The translations under genes were made by a program, and so were the position numbers. Positions 5,980-14,885 of a stretch of DNA of 18,193 nucleotides are shown here, in pieces. Numbering within the stretch: position 1 is the first letter of the stretch; the number at the start of each line of letters is the position of its first letter. The stretch is taken from NCBI GenBank assembly GCA_964405335.1, contig CAYONP010000109.1, forward strand, positions 1 through 18,193, written 5' to 3'. Under the pieces are notes generated by a model, which saw only the letters and a list, made by a program, of their open reading frames with translations, had not been told where the DNA came from and searched no databases. This DNA comes from CAYONP01 sp964405335 (GTDB lineage Bacteria > Armatimonadota > UBA10988).

Positions 5980-7524
5980 TTACCCCTCCGCGGCCAGCGC
6001 AACCAGCCGCTGCCGCGCATGCTCGGCCGGCGCGCCGCTCAGGCCGCGCTCGAGCGCCGCGCGAAAGGCGGCCGCCGCCCGCGCCGCGTTGCCCTGCGCA
6101 TCACAGCCGAGCGCGAAACCGTAGGCCGCCTCGGCCGACGCAGGCCGCTGCCGCGCGGCGATGGCATAGGCGCGCGTCGCGCCGTCGTGGTCGGCCCGGC
6201 GGAGCAGCAGCTCGCCCAGCGCCAGCCAGGCCTCGGGGAAGCTGGCCCGCATGACCAGCGCCGCGGTGACCGCCTGCTCAGCCTCCCACAGCTTACCCTC
6301 GGCCAGCAGCTTCAGCCCGGCACGGTAGGCCTCGACCGCCTGCGTCGAGGCGTCGACCACCCGCAGACCCGAGTCGTCCGGGCCCTGGGTGACCGTCGGT
6401 CCGCCGCCGGTTCCGCCGGCCGGCGGCGGTCCGCCCGGCGCGGAGGTGACGTCGACCGGCGACTCGCCCTCGCCTTCCCACGGCGGCCGGGTCTCGAACG
6501 GCTGGCCGCCGGTCATCGCGGTGAGGTCGAGGGGACGGAACCAGACGCTCGGATCGCGCACCGCCCCGGCCGCCAGCGCCGGCGAGCCGAGGATGGCCCG
6601 GCCGACGGCCTGGAAGGTCGCCGGTGCGGCGCCGAGGTAGGTTCGGATCGCCGCCAGCCCAGTCGCGGCCTGTCCGCCGGCTGCCTGGGCCGCGCCGCTG
6701 AGCAGGCCGTTGAGCCGCACCCGGCCGTGCTCGCGCCGCGCGCCCTCGGCAAACAGCCGCTGCGCCTCGGTGAGATCGCCGGCCATGCCCGCGGTCATGC
6801 CCGAGAAGAGGTAGAAGTGCGGGTGGAATCCGAGCACGCCGCGGATCTGGTCGAGGTAATGCTCGGCCTGCCCCTGCCGGCCGAGCGCCAGGGCGCCACC
6901 GGCGGCGTAGAGCAGGGCATAGCGCTGATTACTGCCGCGCAGCACGGCCGGGGCAAAGACCTGCATCGCCGCCTCGGGCTGGCCGGCAAAGAGCCGCTCG
7001 ATGCCGGGCATGATCGGCTCGAACATGCCCGGCGCCAGCCGCAACGCCTGCCGCTCCTGCCCCGCGGCGGTGGCAAACTGCAGCTCGAGCACGGCCAGCG
7101 TCGCCTCGCCGGCCATGCATTGGGCCTTGAGCGCGACCGGGATGTCCATCTCCTGCACCGACCGCCACGAGCGCTGTCCCTCGCTGAGCCGGCCGGCCAG
7201 CGCCTGCAGGTCGCCCAGCTTGGTCGTCGCCAGGGCGAGCAGCATGGCGCGGGCGGCCATCTCCTCTTCGGTCACCGGCAGGCGGCTCAGCTCCACCACG
7301 GTGCGCTGCGCCTCGTCGACGCCCTGGTCGAACTCGCCGGCGACGGCATGTTCGTCGAGGCGCTGGAGCCGGGCGACATAAGGCCGCAGCTTGTCGCTCG
7401 AAATGGCCCGGACGACCTCGATCACCGCCTCGATGGTGGCCGCCTCCTCGGCGCTGAGCTGGGGCTGCTCGGCGCGCGTGGGCAGCAGGGCGAACAGCAG
7501 CGCGAGGGCGGTCAGGCAGCGCAT
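5980..7524 (-). CDS. Exported TPR-repeat protein
   Basis: From ATG 7524 the protein has 514 residues. It opens with a clean signal peptide (MRCLTALALLFALLPTRA, then EQP), so it acts outside the cytoplasmic membrane. The middle (about 35-320) is helical and TPR-like with degenerate repeats (AGMAGDLTEAQRLFAEGA). A Gly/Pro-rich linker at about 346-383 separates it from a C-terminal array of two to three clearer TPR units (about 396-496; AYRAGLKLLAEGKLWEAEQA, EAWLALGELLLRRADHDGAT). TPRs mediate protein-protein contacts and no enzyme motif is seen. The open frame extends to 7611, overlapping the upstream gene, but GGGAG at 7531-7535 sits six bases before ATG 7524, and the extension would bury the signal peptide. 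It is 76 bases downstream of the peptidase-MA gene and six bases upstream of the propeller gene. Partner and pathway are unknown. Confidence 0.88.
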   Translation of the reverse strand: MRCLTALALLFALLPTRAEQPQLSAEEAATIEAVIEVVRAISSDKLRPYVARLQRLDEHAVAGEFDQGVDEAQRTVVELSRLPVTEEEMAARAMLLALATTKLGDLQALAGRLSEGQRSWRSVQEMDIPVALKAQCMAGEATLAVLELQFATAAGQERQALRLAPGMFEPIMPGIERLFAGQPEAAMQVFAPAVLRGSNQRYALLYAAGGALALGRQGQAEHYLDQIRGVLGFHPHFYLFSGMTAGMAGDLTEAQRLFAEGARREHGRVRLNGLLSGAAQAAGGQAATGLAAIRTYLGAAPATFQAVGRAILGSPALAAGAVRDPSVWFRPLDLTAMTGGQPFETRPPWEGEGESPVDVTSAPGGPPPAGGTGGGPTVTQGPDDSGLRVVDASTQAVEAYRAGLKLLAEGKLWEAEQAVTAALVMRASFPEAWLALGELLLRRADHDGATRAYAIAARQRPASAEAAYGFALGCDAQGNAARAAAAFRAALERGLSGAPAEHARQRLVALAAEG

Positions 7525-7530
7525 CGGCAT

Positions 7531-7535
7531 CTCCC
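7531..7535 (-). promoter_or_regulatory. Ribosome binding site that fixes the start of the exported TPR gene
   Basis: The minus strand reads GGGAG here. It touches the ATG at 7530 but lies six bases from the ATG at 7524, which begins a good signal peptide. The position therefore favours 7524 over 7530 and over the frame's upstream limit at 7611. Confidence 0.5.
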
Positions 7536-7600
7536 GCCGCCGGCGGAGACCGACGGTGGCCGATGATGGATCGACCGGCCGCCGCCTCGGGTTAAGGCCC

Positions 7601-8761
7601 TTATAGCGCATCGACCCGCTCCTCGACGAACCAGCGCCAGAACGGCTCGAGACCGACGTCGAACGCCTGGGCGAAGGCCGCCTCGGCGTCGCCGCCGGCG
7701 TCGAGCAGGGCGACGAACCGGCCGAACGCCCCGGGCCCCGAGCGGGCCAGGAGCGCCTCGGCCATGGCCTTCGACTGAGTATAGGCCAGATAAGCCTCGT
7801 CGCGCGGCAGGATGCTGAAGCTCGGGGCCATCAGCGTGGCGATGCCGAGCAGGGTCGGTGACCGGCGCAGCTCGCTGCGATAGGCCGGGAACTGGCCCGA
7901 GAAGAGGACCGCCAGGCCCTCGTCGATCCAACAGGGAATGGTCCGATCGCCCGCCGCGGAGCGCAGGGCGAGGTGGGTGTACTCGTGGATCAGCGTGCTG
8001 CGGAACTGGTCGCGCTCGCCCGCCGCGCCGTAGGTGTAGATCCGGCCGTGGGCGCTGCAGGCGGTGCTCCACTCGGGCCGCGGCGCGTCGCGGCGTTCGT
8101 GGTAGGCGTGGTACCGCTCGGCGTCGCCGAAGAGCAGCACCTGCACCGGCTCGTCGAGCTCGATCCCGAGCCGCCGGCGCAGCTCGGCCCGGGCGGCGGC
8201 CAGCGCCTCGCGCACGGCGGCGACGTTCGGATCGCCGCGGTCGTGAAGAATGACCGCCCCCGGCACAACCGTGCGGTCGGTCGGTTCGAGCGACGCCAGG
8301 TCGACCGGCTCGCGTAGCTCGGCCAGCCACTCGGCGGCGCTGCGCTTCTGCTCGGCGTCGGCCTGCGGATCGGCGTAGACGCCACGGAGGCACTGCACGG
8401 CGAGGGTCGTGCGATCGTCGAGGTCGTAGGCGTAACCGAGCCAGAGCCGGTAGAGGGGGCTGGTCGGCTCGAGCGAAACGGCCTCGCGGAGCGCGGCAAC
8501 GGCGCGGGCGGCATCGCCCAGGTCATAGGCGGCGCAGCCGCGGAGGAACTGAACCTCGGCCCGGCGCTGGGGCGGCATCTCTTTGGCCAGGGCGGCCTCG
8601 AGCAGGGTCAGCGCCTGGGTCCACTCGGCTGGTCCGGTGCCCTCGCCGCGCAGCCGGCGCGCGGCGGCGACGTCCTCGTTCCAGAACGTGTCGGCCGGGG
8701 CGATGCTGACGGTCAGCAGCAGTGCCACGGCAAGGCCAGCATGGCGTCGGGCGAGCGGCAC
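7601..8761 (-). CDS. Exported TPR-containing peptidase MA-like metalloprotease
   Basis: This 386-residue protein starts at GTG 8761 with GAGGG about six bases upstream. A signal peptide covers residues about 1-23 (VALLLTVSIAPAD). Residues about 44-130 are TPR-like (AEVQFLRGCAAYDLGDAARA). The catalytic part follows: LIHEYTHLALR has the zinc-binding HExxH (His259, Glu260, His263), and WIDEGLA (Glu281) is in the right place for the third gluzincin ligand. This arrangement is characteristic of the peptidase MA family. The strands before it (VQVLLFGDAERYHAY) also fit. All key residues are present, so an active zinc protease outside the cytoplasmic membrane is expected; the substrate is unknown. 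It is the first gene of the minus-strand set and is divergent from the glycosyltransferase operon across a 124-base gap. Confidence 0.92.
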   Translation of the reverse strand: MPLARRHAGLAVALLLTVSIAPADTFWNEDVAAARRLRGEGTGPAEWTQALTLLEAALAKEMPPQRRAEVQFLRGCAAYDLGDAARAVAALREAVSLEPTSPLYRLWLGYAYDLDDRTTLAVQCLRGVYADPQADAEQKRSAAEWLAELREPVDLASLEPTDRTVVPGAVILHDRGDPNVAAVREALAAARAELRRRLGIELDEPVQVLLFGDAERYHAYHERRDAPRPEWSTACSAHGRIYTYGAAGERDQFRSTLIHEYTHLALRSAAGDRTIPCWIDEGLAVLFSGQFPAYRSELRRSPTLLGIATLMAPSFSILPRDEAYLAYTQSKAMAEALLARSGPGAFGRFVALLDAGGDAEAAFAQAFDVGLEPFWRWFVEERVDAL

Positions 8762-8778
8762 GGCAGTCCCTCACCGGC

Positions 8779-8787
8779 AGTGTAGCA
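8779..8787 (-). promoter_or_regulatory. Possible extended -10 element (TGCTACACT) of the peptidase MA gene
   Basis: The minus strand reads TGCTACACT, then TGCCGGTGAGGG and the GTG start. There is no good -35. The element and its downstream bases closely resemble the ftsY promoter (TGCTATCCT, then GCCGGCGGAG), which is the main reason to record it. The predicted transcript would begin at or just before the ribosome binding site. Confidence 0.35.
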
Positions 8788-8885
8788 CGCTCCGGCGCCT
8801 GGTGCCGGGGCGGATCGGCACCATTACGAACTCGGCCGCGACCGATCGCCCCGCGCGCCGTCAGAATGTCCGCAGGGAGGCGTCT

Positions 8886-11249
8886 GTGCCGATCGCGCGG
8901 TGGCGCTGGTGGCTCGGCTTCGTCCGCGACGCGCTTGCCGTCGGCGCGCTCGGCGCGCTGGCCGTGGCCCTCTGCGCGCCGGCGCTGGGCCGCTCGTTCT
9001 ACTTCAACGACTTCGGCGACTACAACCTCCCCGTTCGCGCCTTCTTCGCCGCCGGCTGGCGGCAGGGCGAGCTGCGCTGGTGGTGCCACGAGCTCGGCGG
9101 CGGCTTTCCGCTCTTCGCCGAAGGACAGGGCGGCGCGGCCTATCCACCCAACTTGCTGTTCGCCCTGCTCGCGCCGTGGCGGGCGTTGACCTGGAGCATC
9201 ATCACCCACTTGGCCTGGGCCGGCACCGGGCAGTACGTCCTGCTCCGTCGACTCTCGCTGCGCCGCGCGGCGGCGTTCTGCGGCGGCGCGCTGTTCCTGC
9301 TCTCGGCGCCGGTCTGGTGCCGCGCGTTGCACCTCAACTTCCTCCACGGTCTGGCCTGGCTGCCGTGGTGGCTGTGGGGGCTCGAGCGGCTGGCCCGCGG
9401 CGAGGCGCGGTGCTGCCTCCTGCTCGCCGCGATGCTGGCGCTGATGCTGCTTGCCGGTCATCTGCACCCGCCGCTGCTGGCCTTGCTGGTCGGGCCGCCC
9501 TACCTGCTCGCCCGGCTGATCCAGCTCCATCGCCCGCGGGCGCGCGACATCGCCGCCGCGGCGGCCATGGTCGGCGGCCTGGCCGCGCTCCTGGCGGCCA
9601 TGGTGGTGGTGCCCCGGGCGGCGCTGCTGCTGCTCCCCGGCGTCGGCCTGGGCGGCTGGTGCCTGGCTCAGTTCGGCGGCGCGCCCGGCCGGCGTGCGCT
9701 GGTCGCCGGGCTGCTGCTGTTCGGGCTCGCCGGTCTGCTGGCCGGGCTGCTGGCGGCGGTGCAACTGCTGCCGCTGGCCGAGCTGCGGCCGCACAGCCTG
9801 CGGGCCGGCGGTTGGACCATGGCGCAGCGGCTCGACATCTCGCTCGAGCCGGTGCAACTGCTCGAACTCATCGCGCCGCGACAGCATGGCTCGCCGATGA
9901 TCGACGACGTCGGCGCCAAGCAGCGCTGGGGCACCTCTGTCCACTGGGAGTGGTGCCCGCACCTCGGCGTCTGGCCGCTGCTGCTGCTGCTCGCGGCGCC
10001 ATTTGTCGGCCGGCGGCGTGAGCGCTGGATCTTCTGCGGCATCGCCGCCGCTGCGCTGATCATGGCCATGGGCGAGACGTTCCCGTTCTATGGCTGGCTG
10101 GCCCGCTTGCCCGTCTGGCAGAGCGTCCGCGCGCCGGCGCGGCTGCTTGGGCTGTTCAGTCTCGGTGGCGCCGCGGCGGCGGCCTATGCCCTTGAGGCGC
10201 TGGCCACCGAGCCGCCGGCCGGCCGGCGCGGGCGCTGGCTGGCCGCCGCGGGACTGGGCGCCGCGCTGACCATTGTGCTGCTGGCCGTGCAGCGGCTGGC
10301 GCTCGCCGGTGTGGTCGATGACGAGCGCGTCGCCGCGGCGATGCGCACCGCCTGGCTCCGCGCCGGGCTGATGGCGGTGCTGGCCGCCGGCCTGATTGCC
10401 GGTCGCCGGGCCGCCGGACGCGGCTGGCCGGCGCTGGCGGTGGCAATTGCCGTCGCCGACGCGTTCACCGGTGCCTGGGGCTACCATGTGACTCGCGACC
10501 CGTCGCTCGACGTGCCGCCCCCGGTGATCACCGCGCGCGACGCGGGCGAGCGGATCTGGGTCGATCAGGACGAGCCACACCCGCTGGCGGCCAACCGCCA
10601 CCTGGTGATCGATGGGTTGAGCAACGTCGGCATCTACTCGCCGCTCTCGCTGCAGCGAGCTCAGGCGGTGCGCGAAGCCGTGCGCGGCGAGCTGCCCGAC
10701 GGCCTGCCCGGTCGCCGCTGGCTGGCGCTCTGGCGGGTGGCGCTGATCTCGCCACGGCTGGCGGGTCTGCCCGACGGCGAGCTGCTGCCCGCGGGCGTGG
10801 AGCGGTTCCCGCCCGTCTGGGTCAGCCCGCGGTGGCGGACCGCCGGGTCGTTTGAGGAGGCGCTGGCCCTGGCCTGTCATCCAGCCTGGCGGCCCGAGGC
10901 CGAGACGATCCTGGAGCGGCTCCACGGCCCAGCGCCGCAACGGGGCGAGCTGCCCGAGGTACTGTGGAGCGAGCTCGGCCGGCACCGGATTACCGTCCGG
11001 GTCCGCGCGCGGCAGCCTTGCGCGGTGGTTCTTGGCCAGGCCTGGTACCCGGGATGGGAGGTGCGCAGCGGCGGTCCAGCGCGCCCGGCCGAGCCGGCCA
11101 ACGCCGCGCTGATGGGCACCGTCGCGCCGGCGGGCTACACTCGGGTCGAGTTCGTCTTCCGGCCGCTCAGCATCCGGCTGGGGCTGTTCGCGAGCTTGTG
11201 CGGCCTGGCTGCGCTGACGGCGGGGATGTTGGCGGGGAGGCGTCGATGA
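8886..11249 (+). CDS. YfhO-family GT-C membrane glycosyltransferase (paralogue 1)
   Basis: This 787-residue multi-spanning protein starts at GTG 8886 with GGGAGG (8875-8880) five bases upstream. The frame extends further back to 8583, but that part is the antisense of the peptidase gene. The first loop has FYFNDFGDYNLPVRAFF (Asp42 and Asp45, GT-C-type acidic residues) and FPLFAEGQGGAAYPPNLL (about 74-91), the pattern of YfhO proteins. A WLPWWLWGLERLARG stretch, a VRAPARLL motif near the middle, and a C-terminal beta domain with AWYPGWEV and a final membrane helix complete the family architecture. YfhO-type enzymes move sugars from polyprenyl phosphate to extracytoplasmic acceptors. Sugar and acceptor here are unknown. 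It opens the operon and ends in an ATGA overlap with paralogue 2. Confidence 0.9.
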   Translation: MPIARWRWWLGFVRDALAVGALGALAVALCAPALGRSFYFNDFGDYNLPVRAFFAAGWRQGELRWWCHELGGGFPLFAEGQGGAAYPPNLLFALLAPWRALTWSIITHLAWAGTGQYVLLRRLSLRRAAAFCGGALFLLSAPVWCRALHLNFLHGLAWLPWWLWGLERLARGEARCCLLLAAMLALMLLAGHLHPPLLALLVGPPYLLARLIQLHRPRARDIAAAAAMVGGLAALLAAMVVVPRAALLLLPGVGLGGWCLAQFGGAPGRRALVAGLLLFGLAGLLAGLLAAVQLLPLAELRPHSLRAGGWTMAQRLDISLEPVQLLELIAPRQHGSPMIDDVGAKQRWGTSVHWEWCPHLGVWPLLLLLAAPFVGRRRERWIFCGIAAAALIMAMGETFPFYGWLARLPVWQSVRAPARLLGLFSLGGAAAAAYALEALATEPPAGRRGRWLAAAGLGAALTIVLLAVQRLALAGVVDDERVAAAMRTAWLRAGLMAVLAAGLIAGRRAAGRGWPALAVAIAVADAFTGAWGYHVTRDPSLDVPPPVITARDAGERIWVDQDEPHPLAANRHLVIDGLSNVGIYSPLSLQRAQAVREAVRGELPDGLPGRRWLALWRVALISPRLAGLPDGELLPAGVERFPPVWVSPRWRTAGSFEEALALACHPAWRPEAETILERLHGPAPQRGELPEVLWSELGRHRITVRVRARQPCAVVLGQAWYPGWEVRSGGPARPAEPANAALMGTVAPAGYTRVEFVFRPLSIRLGLFASLCGLAALTAGMLAGRRR

Positions 11250-13363
11250 CGCGCCGCGAGACGGCCGGTCTGTTCTGCCTGCTGCTCCTGCTCGGGGCCG
11301 TCCGCTGGCTGCCCGAGCTGGCCGGCTGGCTGGCCTTCGGCGCCGAGGACATCCCGGTGCTCAACCTGCCCGTCCGCGCCTACTTCGGCGATTGGCTCCA
11401 CCACGGCCTGCTGGTGCTCTGGACGCCGCTGCTGCAGACCGGTTTTCCGCTCTTCGCCGAAAGCCAGGCGGGGGCGACCTATCCGCTGCACTGGCTGCAC
11501 GGCAGCGGACTGCCGCACGAGCCGCTGCTCGCCTGGAGCATCGTCCTCCACCTCGCCTGGGCCGGCGCCGGGTTGTTCGCCTGGCTGCGCCTGCTCGGCC
11601 TGCGGCGCGAGGCGGCCGCCGTGCCGGCGGTCGCCTTCGCCTTCTCGGCGCTGCTGGTGGTCCGACATCAGCACACCAACGTGCTCGAGGCGCTGAGCTG
11701 GTGGCCGTGGCTGCTCTACGCCGCCGAGCGCCTGCTCGCCGGCCGGCCCCGCGCGGCGCTCTACCTCGGCCTGGCCGCTGGCCTGGCCGCCTGCTGCGGG
11801 CACGTGCAATACACGCTCGCCGGCGCCGGGCTTGCCGCGCTCTACCTGGTCGGCCGCGGGCTCGCCCGGCGGCAGGGGCGATGGTTGCCCGGCGCGGCGG
11901 CGGCGCTCATCCTCGCCCTGGGCCTGGCCGCGGCGCAGTATCTGCCACTGCTCGAGCTGAGCCGCAACAGCCAGCGCGCCGAGGGCTTGGCACCGGGCGA
12001 AGAGACCGACCAGGCGCTGGCCGTGCAGCATCTGCCGCTGTTCGTCGCACCGGGTTTCTGGGGGGCGCCGTTTGCCGACGATTACGCCGGCCCGGCGCTG
12101 CCGTGGGAGTTCTGCGCCTACCTCGGCGTGCTGCCGCTGCTCCTCGCCGCGATCGGCATCGTCCGCGGCGGACGATTGCGCTGGCTCGGCCTCGCCCTGG
12201 CCATCGCCGGTCTGTGGCTCTCGCTCGGCGACGCCGGCGGGGTCTGGCCGCTGCTGCAGCGCCTGCCCGGCTGGTCGGCGATGCGGGTGCCGGCGCGGCT
12301 GCTGTCGCTCTACGGACTCGGTCTGTTGGTGCTCGCCGGGCTCGGTCTCGAGGCGATCTGCGCCGGCCGGGTGCGCTGGCGGCTCGGTCTCGACGTGCTC
12401 GGCGTGTTGTTGGTCGGCCTGCTCGTCGCCGCCGCGTTCGTCGCGCCGGGCTACCTGCGCGAATACTCGGCTTCCTTGGCCGAGCCGGCGCGCCTGTCGC
12501 TGCTCGTGCTGGCCGGTCTACTGCTGCTCTCACTGCTCTGGCTGCGGCTGGCCTGCGCCGAAGTGAGCCCACGCTGGCTGCGCGTGGGGGTGGGATTGGT
12601 CCTGCTCGACTTGTGGCTGACCGGCTTCGCGCTCACTCCGTCGGCCCGGCGCGAGCCGCCGCCGGCGCCGCGCGAGGGCCGTGTGGCGGTCGCGCCCGGT
12701 CGCGCCGAGACGCTGCCCGACTATCGGCCGATGAGCAACCTGCGGGCGGGGCAGGCCAACGTCTACAACATGTCGCCGCTGACCCTGCGCGGCACCGTGG
12801 CGCTTTACGACCTGGTCCGCGTCGCGCCCGATCCGTACGCGATCGGGCGGGTGCACCGGCTGCTCGGCGTCGCCGAGGTGGGCATCCTAAGCGCCGGACG
12901 ACCACGCCTGACCACCGCGCCGGTGCTCCCGCTGCCGATGATCTGGCCGGTCGAACAGGTCGTTCCCCGGCCGCGCGACGTGCGCCTGATTGTCGACGGC
13001 GCGGTCGAGCCGACCCGCGTCGCCTATGCCGATCGTGAGGTCACCGTCGAGCCGTCCGAGCGACACGGCCTGGGCACGGTGCGCGAACGGCCGGGCCCGA
13101 ACCGCGCGCTCTACGACGTCGAGTGCTTCGCGCCCACCTTCTGGGTGATCAACGAGGCGGCTTATCCCGGCCAGCGAGTCTACATCGACCTGGAGCCGGC
13201 CGACCTGGCGCAGGTGAATCTGGCTCAGTCGGGTCTGCTCACGCCGCCGGGCAAGCACCTGGTGCGGCTGGTCTTCGACTCGCTGACGGTCCGCCTCGGG
13301 CGGTTCCTCTCGCTGCTCGCGCTGCTGGCCGTCGCGGCGTTGGTGGTGCAGCGGCGTGAGTGA
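11246..13363 (+). CDS. YfhO-family GT-C membrane glycosyltransferase (paralogue 2)
   Basis: This 705-residue protein starts at ATG 11246 inside an ATGA overlap with the previous stop, with GGGGAGG (11234-11240) five bases upstream. It shares the family plan: a first loop with VLNLPVRAYFGDW, FPLFAESQAGATYPLHWL (about 67-84), WWPWLLYAAERLL, VQYTLAGAG, MRVPARLLSLYGLG, and a C-terminal domain with NEAAYPGQRV before the last helix. The first loop differs from its two siblings: their FND is replaced by an AED at 33-35, leaving Glu34 and Asp35 as the nearest acidic residues. It may therefore use a different donor or have reduced activity. The next gene overlaps by eight bases (GTGAGTGA). Membrane protein and family are clear, substrate unknown. 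Confidence 0.88.
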   Translation: MTRRETAGLFCLLLLLGAVRWLPELAGWLAFGAEDIPVLNLPVRAYFGDWLHHGLLVLWTPLLQTGFPLFAESQAGATYPLHWLHGSGLPHEPLLAWSIVLHLAWAGAGLFAWLRLLGLRREAAAVPAVAFAFSALLVVRHQHTNVLEALSWWPWLLYAAERLLAGRPRAALYLGLAAGLAACCGHVQYTLAGAGLAALYLVGRGLARRQGRWLPGAAAALILALGLAAAQYLPLLELSRNSQRAEGLAPGEETDQALAVQHLPLFVAPGFWGAPFADDYAGPALPWEFCAYLGVLPLLLAAIGIVRGGRLRWLGLALAIAGLWLSLGDAGGVWPLLQRLPGWSAMRVPARLLSLYGLGLLVLAGLGLEAICAGRVRWRLGLDVLGVLLVGLLVAAAFVAPGYLREYSASLAEPARLSLLVLAGLLLLSLLWLRLACAEVSPRWLRVGVGLVLLDLWLTGFALTPSARREPPPAPREGRVAVAPGRAETLPDYRPMSNLRAGQANVYNMSPLTLRGTVALYDLVRVAPDPYAIGRVHRLLGVAEVGILSAGRPRLTTAPVLPLPMIWPVEQVVPRPRDVRLIVDGAVEPTRVAYADREVTVEPSERHGLGTVRERPGPNRALYDVECFAPTFWVINEAAYPGQRVYIDLEPADLAQVNLAQSGLLTPPGKHLVRLVFDSLTVRLGRFLSLLALLAVAALVVQRRE

Positions 13364-14885
13364 GCGCGGCACCGGCCTCGGGGTGGTCGCCCTGGCGCTG
13401 CTCGCCGCGCTCTCGCTGCTCTTTGCCGGGCAGTACCTCGAGCATGAGCGGCCGAACCAGGATGAGGGCTGGTACCTGATGGCCGCGCGGCTGGTCGGCG
13501 AGGGTCAGCGGCCCTATGTCGACTTCGCCTACGTCCAGCCGCCGCTCCTGCCCTATGCCTATGCCCTGTTCGGCGCCGATCGGAGCGTCTGGTTCGGCCG
13601 CGCGGTGACCGCCGGGTTCGGGCTGCTGGCGCTGCTCTTTGCCGCCCTGGCCGCGCGGCGTGGCGGCGAATCGGCGATGCTGGTCACCGGCGCGCTGCTC
13701 GCCTTCACGCCGTTCGCGCTGTCGCAGCAGAGCGTGGTCAAGGCCTACGCCCTGGCCAACGCCTGCGCCGCGCTCGGGCTCTGGCTCGCCGGCGACGGGA
13801 CGCAGCGCCGGCGCGTGGCGCCGGCGGCGGTCGCCTTCGCACTCTGCGCCCTGGCGCGCAACGCCTGTGCGCCAATCCTGCTCGCCTTCTGGCTCTGGCT
13901 GGCCGTCGCGCCCGAGCGGCGGCGCTGCCTCCTGCTCGGCCTACTGGCGTCGATCGCCGCCGTCCTGGCCGGCTACCTGCCGTTCATCCTGGCCGATGCC
14001 GAGGCGGTACGGTTCCACGTTTTCGAGCACCATGCCCGCAACGCCGCGGCGCTCGACCCGTTCGAGCTACTCGTCGCCATGGCCGCCGTCGGGCGATTGA
14101 TGGTCGCCGCCTGCCCGGCGCTGAGCATCGCTCTGCTGGCGGGGTTGATGGGCCTGGTCTGGATGCGGGGCGAGCCGGCGCGGTGCGGCGCCGAGATGCT
14201 GCTCGCCGGCCTGGCGGCGGTGCTGCTCGGTGTCGGGCAGTTCGTCTCGATGCATCCGTACCAGGAATACCAGGCGGTGACCCTCCCGCCGGCGGCGCTG
14301 CTGGCCGGCCTGGCCTGGGGCGAGCTGCGCCGGCGCAGCCGCGAGCCCGAGCTGACCGGCGCGGTGCTGGTCGCACTGGTCGGGCTGTTTCCCCTGCTCG
14401 CGCTCGGCCCGGCCGTCGCTGGACTGTCCGGCTCGGCGCGCGGCGGAGTCCACGGCCCGCGGCGCGCGGTGGCTGAGCTGGTCGGCCGGCACTGCCCGCC
14501 CGAGGGCACGCTGTTCACCTTCCAGACCGACATCGCGATCGAGGCGCACCGTCGCCTCTCGCCGGGCCTGACGCTGGCCAGCTTCTCGTTCACCGACCTG
14601 CCCGATGCCCCGCGCCGGCACCTGGTCAGTCCCGAATCGATCACCGACACGTTCGCCGCGGCCGAGCCCGACGTGGTGGTGCTCTCGCCCGGCGACCTGA
14701 GCAACCTGCTTCGTGGTGCCTGGACCGCCGACGACCGGATTGTGCCGAGCGGCGCTGGGATCGAGCGGTACGGGCCGCTGGTCGAGGCGCTCGACCGCAA
14801 CTATCGGCTGGTCGGCCGGGTCGATCAGGTCGGGCAGTTCGGCGAGACGCTGAGCGTGCTGGCGCGCCGGGAGCCCGTGCCGTGA
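13356..14885 (+). CDS. GT39/ArnT-PMT-like membrane glycosyltransferase
   Basis: This 509-residue protein starts at GTG 13356, eight bases before the end of the previous gene. After the first membrane helix (about 8-25) comes PNQDEGWYLMAARLVGEGQ, with the Asp36-Glu37 pair characteristic of the GT39/ArnT/PMT superfamily, then YVDFAYVQPPLLPYAYALF. About ten hydrophobic segments follow. The C-terminal third (about 375-509) is soluble and has VVLSPGDLSNLL and LFTFQTDIAIEA. Enzymes of this type transfer a sugar from polyprenyl phosphate onto lipid or protein outside the cytoplasmic membrane. The soluble tail is not a feature I can name. Coupling on both sides (8-base and 4-base overlaps) ties it to the YfhO genes and the GT4. 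The donor and acceptor cannot be read from the sequence. Confidence 0.85.
   Translation: MSERGTGLGVVALALLAALSLLFAGQYLEHERPNQDEGWYLMAARLVGEGQRPYVDFAYVQPPLLPYAYALFGADRSVWFGRAVTAGFGLLALLFAALAARRGGESAMLVTGALLAFTPFALSQQSVVKAYALANACAALGLWLAGDGTQRRRVAPAAVAFALCALARNACAPILLAFWLWLAVAPERRRCLLLGLLASIAAVLAGYLPFILADAEAVRFHVFEHHARNAAALDPFELLVAMAAVGRLMVAACPALSIALLAGLMGLVWMRGEPARCGAEMLLAGLAAVLLGVGQFVSMHPYQEYQAVTLPPAALLAGLAWGELRRRSREPELTGAVLVALVGLFPLLALGPAVAGLSGSARGGVHGPRRAVAELVGRHCPPEGTLFTFQTDIAIEAHRRLSPGLTLASFSFTDLPDAPRRHLVSPESITDTFAAAEPDVVVLSPGDLSNLLRGAWTADDRIVPSGAGIERYGPLVEALDRNYRLVGRVDQVGQFGETLSVLARREPVP

Noticed and set aside
5386..7566. A 726-codon + strand frame opposite the propeller and TPR genes
   Set aside because: Low-complexity Arg/Gly/Gln sequence with no domain; the opposite strand has a signal peptide, TPRs and PD40 blades.
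8523..10985. An 820-codon open frame on the minus strand opposite YfhO paralogue 1
   Set aside because: Its sequence is Arg/Gln/Pro/Gly-rich low complexity, with no family signal or start site. It is the shadow of a GC-rich gene whose own product has clear motifs.
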